This document shows positions 24,318-32,700 of a stretch of DNA of 64,000 nt, piece by piece. Position 1 is the first letter of the stretch, and each line of letters opens with the position of its first letter. The DNA lies in the NCBI RefSeq assembly GCF_007004665.1, contig NZ_ML660057.1, positions 310,001-374,000 of the forward strand, written 5' to 3'. The notes under the pieces were generated by a model. The model worked only from the letters and a program-made list of their open reading frames with translations. It had not been told where the DNA came from and did not search any database. The translations under genes and the position numbers were made by a program. This DNA comes from Denitrobaculum tricleocarpae. Its GTDB lineage: Bacteria; Pseudomonadota; Alphaproteobacteria; Kiloniellales; Kiloniellaceae.

Positions 24318-25712
24318 TCAGCAGGGAACCGAAGCGCCCTTGCGGCTGTAACAGAACCAGGTGATCGCGAGGCAGATGACGTAAAAGCCCAGGAAAGCCC
24401 AGAGCGCGCCGTGTGGGGCACCCGTCATGCTGATCGAGGTGCCGTAAGCTTTAGGGATAAAGAAGGCGCCATAGGCCGCGATCGCACTGGTGAAGGCGAT
24501 GATCGCGGCGCTCTCGCGCTCGATCGTTTTTTGTCTCACCGCCGGATCTGTATTCGGCATCAGGCGCGGGATTTCCTGTTTCATGATCGAAGGGATCATC
24601 TGGAAGGTTGAGGCATTGGCCACACCGGTCAGGAAGAAGAGCGCCATGAAGCAGGCGAAGAAGCCCCAGAAGTCACCGGCCGTGCCGTTCTGCGGCAGGA
24701 ACTGGAGCACGCCCCAGACCGCCACGATCATCCCCAGGAAGCACCAGAAGGTGACCCTGCCGCCGCCGAACTTATCCGAGACCCATCCGGTCGCCGCACG
24801 GCTGAGGGCGCCGACGAGCGGACCGAGGAAGGCGTAGGACAGGACGTTCACCTCGGGAAACTGAGTCTTCATCAGAAGCGGGAAGCCCGCTGAATAGCCG
24901 ATGAAGGATCCGAAGGTCCCGGTGTAGAGAACGCACATGATCCAGTTGTGCCGGCGCTTGAGGATTGCGAGCTGATCGCCAAGCGAAGCTTTGGCATCGG
25001 CGATGTCGTTCATCCCGAACCAGGCCGCGATTGCAGAAACCGCCAGGAAAGGCACCCAGATGAAGCCGGCATTCTGGATCCAGAGCTGGCTGCCGTCTTC
25101 CAGCGTCTGGGCTTCGCCTCCGATCGCCCCGAAGACGCTGGCGGTGATGACCATCGGCACGACAAATTGCATCACCGAGACACCGAGATTACCCAGGCCT
25201 GCGTTCAGAGCCAGCGCATTACCCTTGGTTTTCTTGGGGTAGAAATAGGCGATGTTGGCCATGGAGGAAGCAAAGTTACCGCCGCCAAAGCCGCACATCA
25301 GCGCCAGGGCCACGAACAAGACATATGGTGTCTCCGGGTTCTGTACGGCGAAGCCGATCCCGACCGCTGGAAAGAGCAGCGAGGCCGTGGATAACGTCGT
25401 CCACTTCCGGCCACCAAAGATCGGAATCATAAAGGTATAGAAGATTCTGAGAGTCGCGCCGGAAAGGCCGGGCAGAGCAGCCAGCCAAAAGAGCTGACCC
25501 GTCGTGTAGTCAAAGCCGATCGCCGGAAGCCGCGCCACCACGACCGACCACACCATCCAGACCGAGAAAGCCAGGAGAAGGTTGGGGATCGAAATCCAGA
25601 GATTACGGGTCGCAATGGCGCGGCCCCGATCGCTCCAGAACTGAGGGTCTTCCGGGCGCCAGTCGGTCAGAACATGACCCTGCGGCTGATTGGAGTGGTC
25701 TGTGGTCGCCAT
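24318..25712 (-). CDS. narK2: Nitrate/nitrite transporter, NarK2-type
   Basis: About 464 residues of major facilitator type with 12 predicted helices. The segment NLLLAFSVWMVWSVVVARLP and the two glycine-rich nitrate signatures GFGGGNFASSMANIAYFYPK and GNALALNAGLGNLGVSVMQF identify the NarK family; these are found in nitrate/nitrite antiporters. The ATG at 25712 is preceded by GGGAGGAA, whereas the upstream extension overlaps narK1 and is not NarK-like. It lies between narK1 and narG. In Paracoccus the two NarK proteins are fused; here they are separate. Confidence 0.9.
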   Translation of the reverse strand: MATTDHSNQPQGHVLTDWRPEDPQFWSDRGRAIATRNLWISIPNLLLAFSVWMVWSVVVARLPAIGFDYTTGQLFWLAALPGLSGATLRIFYTFMIPIFGGRKWTTLSTASLLFPAVGIGFAVQNPETPYVLFVALALMCGFGGGNFASSMANIAYFYPKKTKGNALALNAGLGNLGVSVMQFVVPMVITASVFGAIGGEAQTLEDGSQLWIQNAGFIWVPFLAVSAIAAWFGMNDIADAKASLGDQLAILKRRHNWIMCVLYTGTFGSFIGYSAGFPLLMKTQFPEVNVLSYAFLGPLVGALSRAATGWVSDKFGGGRVTFWCFLGMIVAVWGVLQFLPQNGTAGDFWGFFACFMALFFLTGVANASTFQMIPSIMKQEIPRLMPNTDPAVRQKTIERESAAIIAFTSAIAAYGAFFIPKAYGTSISMTGAPHGALWAFLGFYVICLAITWFCYSRKGASVPC

Positions 25713-25779
25713 GGGTAGGTTCCTCCCGGTTTGGCGTAAGAATTGAGGTGGTGGCCCGGCACGCCGGGCTACCGGCGTT

Positions 25780-27432
25780 TCATTCAGCAGGCGCCGACTT
25801 GGTGCTGCCGTTGCCGAGGCGCGCAAGCGCCGTTCTCAGGTCATCGATGTCTTTGAACCTGGCGGTTACGGTCAGGCCCGTACCCTTGTCGGCCAGAGCC
25901 ACTTTTTCGCTGCCTGCGAAGATCACCGCGAGATCAGCTTCAGTCTCACGGCGCAGCTGCGCCTCGTTCGCAATGGCTTCATCGACAGACGAGATCACAT
26001 ACTCGTCACCAAAGCCGCCTTGCGGTTCACGCAGCCAGAGCGCACAAACCGCCCAGCTGATGAATGCGCCCGCCGCGATGATGAAGAAGAACTGCGACGG
26101 CGTGACGTACATGAAGATGAAGAGATAGAAGACCGCGCCGACATTGCCGTAGGCACCTGCCATACCCGCGATCTGCCCGGTCACGCGCCGTTTGATCGAA
26201 GGAATAATACCGAAGGTCGCGCCCTCGGCGCCCTGTACGAAGAAAGAACAGGCGATGGTGATCGAGATGGCGATGATAAGCGGCCAGGTCGAGTCCAGAA
26301 GCCCCATCAGCACAAAGCCGATGCCGATGCCGAACATATAAGACAGCATGACGAAGCGGCGGTTGCCGAAGCGGTCGGAAACAAGTCCGCCCATGGGCCG
26401 CGCGAAGAGGTTCACGAAAGCAAAGGACGAAGCGATGATACCCGCCGTGACCGGTGTTAAGCCCCAGGTCTCCTGGAAGAACAAAGGCAGCATTGACACC
26501 ACAGCAAGTTCAGCGCCGAAGTTAGCGAAATAGGTGGTGTTGAGAGCCGCGACCGATGAGAAGGGATAACGGTCGTCCTCAGGCACACCCTTCTTCAGCG
26601 TTGGCAGGTTGACACGCAGGACCTGCCAGATCTGGTAGATTACGACCACCACGATCGCTGCGTAACAGAATGAGGCCGTGAGCGTGTCAATATAGCCGAT
26701 ACCCTGGATCCGCCAGACGAGGATCGAAAGAATGCCGACCAGCGGGATTGTGAATAGAACCAGGAGGCCCAGGTCGCGATAACTGGAAACCTCCAGCGCC
26801 GCCGCTTGCCGAGGCTTCTTGTGAGTGTCTTTCGTCGGTCCGTCGGTAATCGCGAACCAGTAGAAGATCCCGTAAAGCGCCATGATTGCGCCTGAGGTAG
26901 CGATCGCATAGCGCCAGCCGTCATCGCCGCCATAAATCGTCAGAGCGACCGTGGGGATCGTCAAGGCAGCAGCAGCCGAACCGAAATTGCCCCAACCGGC
27001 ATAAAAACCCTCAGCGAAGCCGATATCGCGTGGCTTGAACCAAAGCGCCGTCATGTGGATGCCGACGACAAAGGAGGCGCCGACCGATGACATCACAAGG
27101 CGTGAGATAAAGAGCTGCTCGCGGGTTTCGCCGAATGCAAAAACGAAGGTCGGAATCGCCATCGTGATCATCAGGAGGGAAAAGACCCGACGCGGCCCCC
27201 ATTTGTCGAGCGCCATGCCCACGAGAATGCGGGCCGGAATAGTGAGCGCCACGTTGGCGATCGCGAAGAGGCGAAGATCGTCTTTCGTGAGCCAGTCGGC
27301 TGACTTCAGAATTGATGACGCAAGCGGCGCCATATTGAACCAGACATAGAATGTAATGAAGAAGGCGATCCAGGTCAGGTGGAGCGCCCGGATTTCACGG
27401 TTCTTGAACCGGAAGACGTCGGATACTTGCAT
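25780..27432 (-). CDS. narK1: Nitrate/nitrite transporter, NarK1-type, with cytoplasmic tail
   Basis: 550 residues of major facilitator type. The N-terminal HLTWIAFFITFYVWFNMAPL and the GWGNFGSAAAALTIP and YGNVGAVFYLF nitrate-signature-like segments fit the NarK1 branch, generally proton-coupled nitrate import. The C-terminal 85 residues after the last helix (from about ISSVDEAIANEAQLRRETEA) are hydrophilic and probably cytoplasmic. It follows the universal stress protein gene by 62 bases and is followed by narK2, so importer and antiporter are made together. Confidence 0.9.
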   Translation of the reverse strand: MQVSDVFRFKNREIRALHLTWIAFFITFYVWFNMAPLASSILKSADWLTKDDLRLFAIANVALTIPARILVGMALDKWGPRRVFSLLMITMAIPTFVFAFGETREQLFISRLVMSSVGASFVVGIHMTALWFKPRDIGFAEGFYAGWGNFGSAAAALTIPTVALTIYGGDDGWRYAIATSGAIMALYGIFYWFAITDGPTKDTHKKPRQAAALEVSSYRDLGLLVLFTIPLVGILSILVWRIQGIGYIDTLTASFCYAAIVVVVIYQIWQVLRVNLPTLKKGVPEDDRYPFSSVAALNTTYFANFGAELAVVSMLPLFFQETWGLTPVTAGIIASSFAFVNLFARPMGGLVSDRFGNRRFVMLSYMFGIGIGFVLMGLLDSTWPLIIAISITIACSFFVQGAEGATFGIIPSIKRRVTGQIAGMAGAYGNVGAVFYLFIFMYVTPSQFFFIIAAGAFISWAVCALWLREPQGGFGDEYVISSVDEAIANEAQLRRETEADLAVIFAGSEKVALADKGTGLTVTARFKDIDDLRTALARLGNGSTKSAPAE

Positions 27433-27494
27433 TGGGGGGCCTCGGTCGGGCTAGAAACTAATGAAAGGTCGTTGTCGTGGATGAACCGCCTGGC

Positions 27495-27959
27495 TCAATC
27501 GCTTCCGGTGGGAACGATCAGAAGCGGGCATTGGACACGCCGGGCGAGAAAGGCGGAGACCGACCCGAAGGTCATGTGGTCAAATTCCTCAACCAGCGCA
27601 TCGAGGCGCCGGGTGATGAAATTGCCGTCTGGTTTGTGACTGTGCCGCGCCATAACAAGCAAATTCGGCTTGCGCTCATCACAGGCCCGCAAAATCATTT
27701 TGCGGGCGTCGCCCTCGGCTACAACGACCTTCGAGGGAAAGCCTGCAGCCATGAGTTCGGCTGCCGCCGCATCGACACCAGCCTTCTGTTCGGCATATTG
27801 CTCTTTAAACATCTCGTCGGCGCCGGCCGTCGCGCTCCCTGGGTCTTCAATCACCGAAATCAGTGTGACGTTCGGCTTAATCGCCCCGAACATTTCCTTT
27901 ACGGCTTCGAGCGCAATCCGCGCGTTACGCGAATGGTCGTAGGCGAGCATTATTTCCAT
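27495..27959 (-). CDS. Universal stress protein at the head of the nar operon
   Basis: A 154-residue UspA-fold protein (MEIMLAYDHSRNARIALEAV at the start; ARHSHKPDGN and FGSVSAFLARRVQCPLLIVP with a partial phosphate-binding loop). Usp proteins bind ATP or AMP and support survival under energy limitation; the ATP motif G-2x-G-9x-G-S/T is only partly present here. The ATG at 27959 has an ideal AAGGAGGA site; an upstream extension to 28043 is not Usp-like. It is the first gene after the FNR-type box, so it would be co-induced with nitrate respiration. Confidence 0.87.
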   Translation of the reverse strand: MEIMLAYDHSRNARIALEAVKEMFGAIKPNVTLISVIEDPGSATAGADEMFKEQYAEQKAGVDAAAAELMAAGFPSKVVVAEGDARKMILRACDERKPNLLVMARHSHKPDGNFITRRLDALVEEFDHMTFGSVSAFLARRVQCPLLIVPTGSD

Positions 27960-28036
27960 CACTGTCCTCCTTCGGTCGTTGCGCGGGTTGGAACCGGCGC
28001 CTGACGCCATAAGCCAGCAATTAAGCTCCCGAGGAG

Positions 28037-28050
28037 TTGACAAGGATCAA
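28037..28050. promoter_or_regulatory. FNR-type box upstream of the usp-nar operon
   Basis: TTGACAAGGATCAA matches TTGAT-N4-ATCAA in 9 of 10 conserved bases. Its centre lies about 84 bases upstream of the usp start, which fits a class II activator site near -41.5 for a transcript of the nar operon. Confidence 0.6.
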
Positions 28051-28172
28051 TTGGCAGGATTTTTTGTTTAAAATAAATGGCTTACAGAAATATTTCGTTT
28101 TTCGTGCCTGTCAAAATCAAGGCCGCCAAAACAGAAGGAAAGATGAATTCTTGACTTTTACCGTGAAGAGAC

Positions 28173-28186
28173 CTGATAAATATCAA
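28173..28186. promoter_or_regulatory. FNR-type box upstream of the Crp/Fnr gene
   Basis: CTGATAAATATCAA matches TTGAT-N4-ATCAA in 9 of 10 conserved bases. It ends 27 bases before the regulator's start codon, so it overlaps or lies downstream of its promoter and suggests negative autoregulation. Confidence 0.5.
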
Positions 28187-28213
28187 GCGTATTCACAAAC
28201 GCAGCAGTTTCAT

Positions 28214-28912
28214 ATGCCGAAGTCTCACTTCCCCGAAATTCGCGAGCTGGACCTTTTCAAGGGCATGAAAGAGGATCACTTCCTCGTTCTTATGCGGGGA
28301 TCCTACGTTCAGAATTTCCCACCGCAGATCGAACTGATCAGCGAAGGCGACCCGAGCGACTTTTTGCATATCGTCCTGAGCGGATCGGTCGACCTCTTCT
28401 CCGGCTGGAGGGGCCGCGAGACGAGTATGGCTACCGTCACTCCGATCTCGACCTTTATCCTCGCGGCAACCATCAAGAATGCGCCCTATCTGATGTCGGC
28501 ACGCACTCTTGAGAAGAGCCGGATTGTGCTCGTCCCTAGTGAGAATGTGCGCGAAGTCTTTGAAATCGACCCACTCTTCGCTAAGGCCATTGTTACCGAG
28601 CTGGCGCGTTGCTACCGATCCGTTATCAAAAGCACGAAGAACCTGAAACTGCGCACTTCCCTGGAGCGCCTGGCCAACTACCTTTTGCGGCAACAGATCC
28701 GTGCCGACAATGCGACGGAATTTGATCTGCTGATTGAAAAACGCAGGCTTGCGTCATTTCTTGGGATGACGCCTGAAAACCTCAGCCGCGCTTTCAAGTC
28801 CCTGCGCGCCTATGGTGTGATCGTGGACGGCACGCGAGTTCAAATCTCGGACCAGTCTGATCTGGAGCGCTTTGCAAAACCCTGTCCACTCATAGACGAC
28901 CACTCAATTTAG
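28214..28912 (+). CDS. Crp/Fnr-family regulator without Fe-S cysteines (NarR/Dnr-like)
   Basis: About 232 residues. A cyclic-nucleotide-binding-like beta barrel (ELISEGDPSDFLHIVLSGSV) is joined by a dimer helix to a Crp-type winged helix (EKRRLASFLGMTPENLSRAF). The N-terminal cysteines of FNR are absent, so it does not sense oxygen by a 4Fe-4S cluster. NarR and Dnr/NNR regulators, which respond to nitrate/nitrite or NO, have this layout, and its place next to nar genes favours NarR. The recognition helix (PENLSRAF, carrying E--SR) predicts an FNR-like site, matching the two boxes upstream. The start at 28214 has only a weak ribosome binding site. Confidence 0.85.
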   Translation: MPKSHFPEIRELDLFKGMKEDHFLVLMRGSYVQNFPPQIELISEGDPSDFLHIVLSGSVDLFSGWRGRETSMATVTPISTFILAATIKNAPYLMSARTLEKSRIVLVPSENVREVFEIDPLFAKAIVTELARCYRSVIKSTKNLKLRTSLERLANYLLRQQIRADNATEFDLLIEKRRLASFLGMTPENLSRAFKSLRAYGVIVDGTRVQISDQSDLERFAKPCPLIDDHSI

Positions 28913-28922
28913 AGGATCTGTT

Positions 28923-29231
28923 ATGTCGAATACGATTCCTGGCGCTGCCGGCGAGCTCACTCAAAACTTCCCTGAAATCTGGGAGGCTTATTCCGCCCTC
29001 GGTAAAGCCACAGCAGAGGCCGGCCCGCTCACGGACCGTGAAAAAAGACTGGTCAAACTGGCGTTGGCGGTCGGCATAGGGTCGGAAGGCGCAGTCCATT
29101 CCCATACCCGCCGCGCCAGGGCGGAAGGCATCGAGGACGCGGCGGTAAAGCAGGTTGCTCTTTTGGCGATCGGTTCCTGTGGCCTGCCAAGGGCAGTAGC
29201 CGCCAAGACCTGGATTGAAGACATCAAGTGA
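28923..29231 (+). CDS. Carboxymuconolactone decarboxylase-family small protein
   Basis: A 102-residue helical protein of the AhpD/CMD fold (LTDREKRLVKLALAVGIGSE and EGAVHSHTRRARAEGI). Active AhpD proteins carry an E-x11-CxxC-x3-H motif; here the Cys pair is replaced by HSHT, so peroxidase or disulfide reductase activity is unlikely. It begins ten bases after the Crp/Fnr gene and is probably co-transcribed with it. Its role is unknown. Confidence 0.8.
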   Translation: MSNTIPGAAGELTQNFPEIWEAYSALGKATAEAGPLTDREKRLVKLALAVGIGSEGAVHSHTRRARAEGIEDAAVKQVALLAIGSCGLPRAVAAKTWIEDIK

Positions 29232-29365
29232 TCTCCGGGCCTCATGCCGCCACCAGTCATGTGTCCTCCTCAGCCGGTTTTTCTGAACTGACCCATAGCT
29301 TTTGTTGATGGCATAGTCTCGCCGCACAGTGTGGCACACAGAATTTGCTGTTGCCGGCAACGACA

Positions 29366-29631
29366 TCAACTTGCCGTCGCGGCCACGCCCTGATTGGCGC
29401 TCTGGGCTTTGCGCCACTGTGTCTGCCGGATCGACAAGCCCTGGCGACGCAGTTTTTCGAAGATCGGCAAGTCGGGTGCAAGCGTGGGGTGGAAGAACCA
29501 GCTCATGGCATCGGCAGCGTCGTCCGACCGCTCCCGTTCAAGAAGCGCCCAGTGTTAAGCACCAGGTCGGCCTCGAACCGCGTTCGCTCCTCCCTGCCCT
29601 TTTGCATAGTCTGTCTCTTGCCGCTGGTCAT
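29366..29631 (-). pseudogene. Possible frameshifted small gene
   Basis: Two overlapping reading pieces in different frames look like parts of one protein. The first begins MTSGKRQTMQKGREERTRFE and reaches ADLVLN; the second begins HWALLERERSDDAADAMSWF and ends QSANQGVAATAS. Adding one base near 29550 would join them to a protein of about 88 residues. I do not recognise the family. The rest of the gap between 29232 and 29759 shows no other candidate. It may be a decayed gene or a sequencing shift. Confidence 0.35.
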
Positions 29632-29759
29632 GTTCCCCGCGGCAAGAGAGGATCAGCGCAGTGGACGTTAAGTCATCGAGCGTCGGCGCACCCGACCTCA
29701 GCGATCACTTCAATGGAATATCCCACAGAGAAGACGCGAAAAAACGGGTGACAGCGTCA

Positions 29760-32700
29760 TCAACTTCCTGATTGCCAGTTCGCCGCAATTGCGCTGCTCA
29801 CAGTAGTCGGCAAGGTATTACTGGTGATACCAGTCCCTGTGCCGTCCGAAGGTGTAAAGGACGCCATCGCGTTGACCAACTGATCGACCTGGTTCTGCAA
29901 CAGGACCTGACCATCGTCTGTGACGATTTTGTCAACCGTCCGGGTCGCATCCGTGAACCAGTTTTCAAAGACAACCTCGTCCGTTGTGCCCAGAACCGAG
30001 ACCACCAGGTTATTCCCGTTGTGTTCAAACCAAATCTCGTCGGTTGTGATACCACCACCGAACAGCAAACGGTCGTTCGTCGAGACCCCATCGTTATTGC
30101 GGATCAGATCGCTTCCGTCACCTAGTCCGAACATATAGGTATCGTCACCGGCACCACCTTCCAACGTATCGTTGCCGGTACCACCGTGGAGCGTATCGTT
30201 TCCGCTACCACCAGTCAGCGTATCACTTCCCGAACCGCCTTTGATGAAATCCGCCCCTGCGCTCCCCACAATGACGTCCTTGTTGCCACCGCCATCGATC
30301 TCTTCGATACCGGTAACAGCGATTGTGCTTAGATCTATGTTATCGGCATAGACCGAGCCGACAATTCTGTCGTACCCGGCGCCGCCATCAATCGTCTCGA
30401 TCGAGTTACTTGCCGAGAGATAACGGACGGCGATGGCATTGTCCCCTGCGTTACCAAGTATCCGGTCATTGCCGTCGCCGCCGCGGAAAGTATCTGAATT
30501 CGTGGAATTATTTAACGCCAGGAAGGTATCGTCGCCGCCAGCACCAAAGAGACTGTCGCTCCCCGAACCGCCCTGAATGGTATCTGCCCCGGATGTGCCG
30601 GTAACATCACCACCGCCTGAGCCGGTTGCAATCTTCTCGATTCCCAGAAGCGTAACACCCGTGAGATCTATGTCGCCGGTGCCGTAAGCTTGCAGCACAT
30701 CGTATCCAGCGCCGCCGTCGATCGTCTCAATAGAGTGCGCCGCAGACAAACTGTAAACACGAAGAATATCGTCGCCGGATCCGCCAAGGATTGTGTCTTG
30801 ACCTTCACCTCCCTGTACGGAATTCCATTCGTAGCTCTGCACATCGTTACCAAGGATGAGGACGTCATTTCCTGCGCCTCCATCAAGCGTATCGCGCCCC
30901 GCCCCTCCATTGAGCGTATCATCGCCGCCATACCCAAACAGAGTGTCCTTCCCGCCGTGACCGGAGATCGTATCGTTGCCCGAATCTCCCTCCAGAAGAT
31001 TGTCGGAACCTGTTCCTGCAATAACCAATGGTGGCGCTGTATCCGACACCACGACGTTAACCACCTTAGCCACTGACGTTGCACTGTCACTGCCGTCAAC
31101 CGAGGTTGCGGTCACACTCAATACCATATCGGTCGTGTCGCCGGCAGCGGTCTGGATCGTGAGACCGGAGAGCTGCGCCAAAGTGAGCGTCCAGGTCCCA
31201 TCGCCGTTGTTTGTACCCGCAGAGAGAGTTGCCCCCGCCGGAACACCGGCAATGGTCACTGTAACCATTTCGGACCCGTCACCGTCGGTCGCAACCGCCC
31301 CAATGTTCAGGGCAATAGCGGTCCCATGATAGCCGGAAGCATCACTCACCGTGACAGTCGGAACGTCCGCGACCGGGTTCACGGTCACCGCAAGCGGCAC
31401 AGTGATCTCGGACCGCCGCTGTCCGTCAGTCAACTCGGCCTTCACAGTCAACACGAAGTCTGCATCGCTGTCAGCTGCCGGTGTAATGGTGAGGCCTGTA
31501 AGATCTGCCAGCGCCAGAGTCCAAGTCCCGTCGGCATTCTTTGTCCCGGCAGACAGGAGGGCACCTTCCGGCACACCCGAGAAGATTATGCTCAAGGTTC
31601 CTTCTGTCACTCCAGCCGGTAGGCCAGAGGTCACGGTTAGCGCAATCGCGTTATCTTCATTGCCTTGGACCGCGGAAACACTGAGCGTCGGATCGTCGAG
31701 TGCCGCCATGATGTCAATGGTGAAGTCGTCATCCGCCATGGCACCACTGCCGTCACTCGCAGTCACTTTGATCGACAGGCTGGTTCCGATAGCCCCAACC
31801 GGCGGCGTTCCTCCGAATGTCAGCGTGGCCGGGTCAAAGGTCAGCCAGCCGGGTAGAGCCGAGCCATCGGTCAGCGTCGCGCTAAATGTCAGCACATCGG
31901 CTGCATTGTCATCCCTGAAGCTATCGGCCGGAACCTGGAAACTGAAAGCCTCATCAGCTTGAGCGACCTGATCGTCAATCAGGTTTGCCACGACCGGAGC
32001 CCAGTTGTAGATGCTGGTCGAAACGTCGCCGTCAGCGAATCGCAGGGTTTCAACACGTGAAACCGTGTCCGAACCGCCGGCACCGACGTTGTCGGTAACC
32101 GTGATCGTGCCCATCGCAGCGTCGGTTGTAATGGTAAAGTCGGTCCGATTACCATCGAAGACGGCAACATCGTCCCCATCTCCGCCTCTCAGGTCGTCAT
32201 CACCAGCCCCGCCGGTCAAAGTATCGGCGCCTGCGCCACCAATCAGCGTATTGCTGTTCCCATCGCCGGTCAGGAGATCGTCGTGGCCCGAACCGGTCAG
32301 GGATTCGATTGCTGTGAGCACATCCCCTTCCGCATCGCCACCGGCAGCTGTGCCAGCGGCCAGGTCGATCACCACCCCTGCTTCAGAGTCCACGTAACTC
32401 GCAGTATCATTGCCAGACCCGCCGTCGAGACTATCGGCCCCGGCATCGCCGGCCATAACGTCGTAGCCGTCTCCGCCCAGGAGCGTATCGGCGCCTGCTC
32501 CGCCAGACATCCAGTCGGCCCCGGCGCCGCCGATGAGGTTGTCATCCCCTTCGCCACCAGACAGAGTATCTGCGCCAGCGTTGCCGACAAGCTGGTTGTC
32601 CTGGTCATCACCGGTCAAGGCGTCATCGAAGGCCGAGCCTTCCAGGTTCTCGATATCGATAAGACTGTCGCCCTCGGCATCGCCCCCCGACGCGTCGCCC

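Noticed and set aside
28037-28213. Upstream extension of the Crp/Fnr gene to a TTG at 28037
   Set aside because: It would place the start codon on the FNR-type box and add 59 residues not seen in the family.
28890-29417. Minus-strand frame of 175 codons opposite the CMD gene
   Set aside because: The plus-strand CMD-family gene explains this stretch; the antisense frame has no recognisable features.
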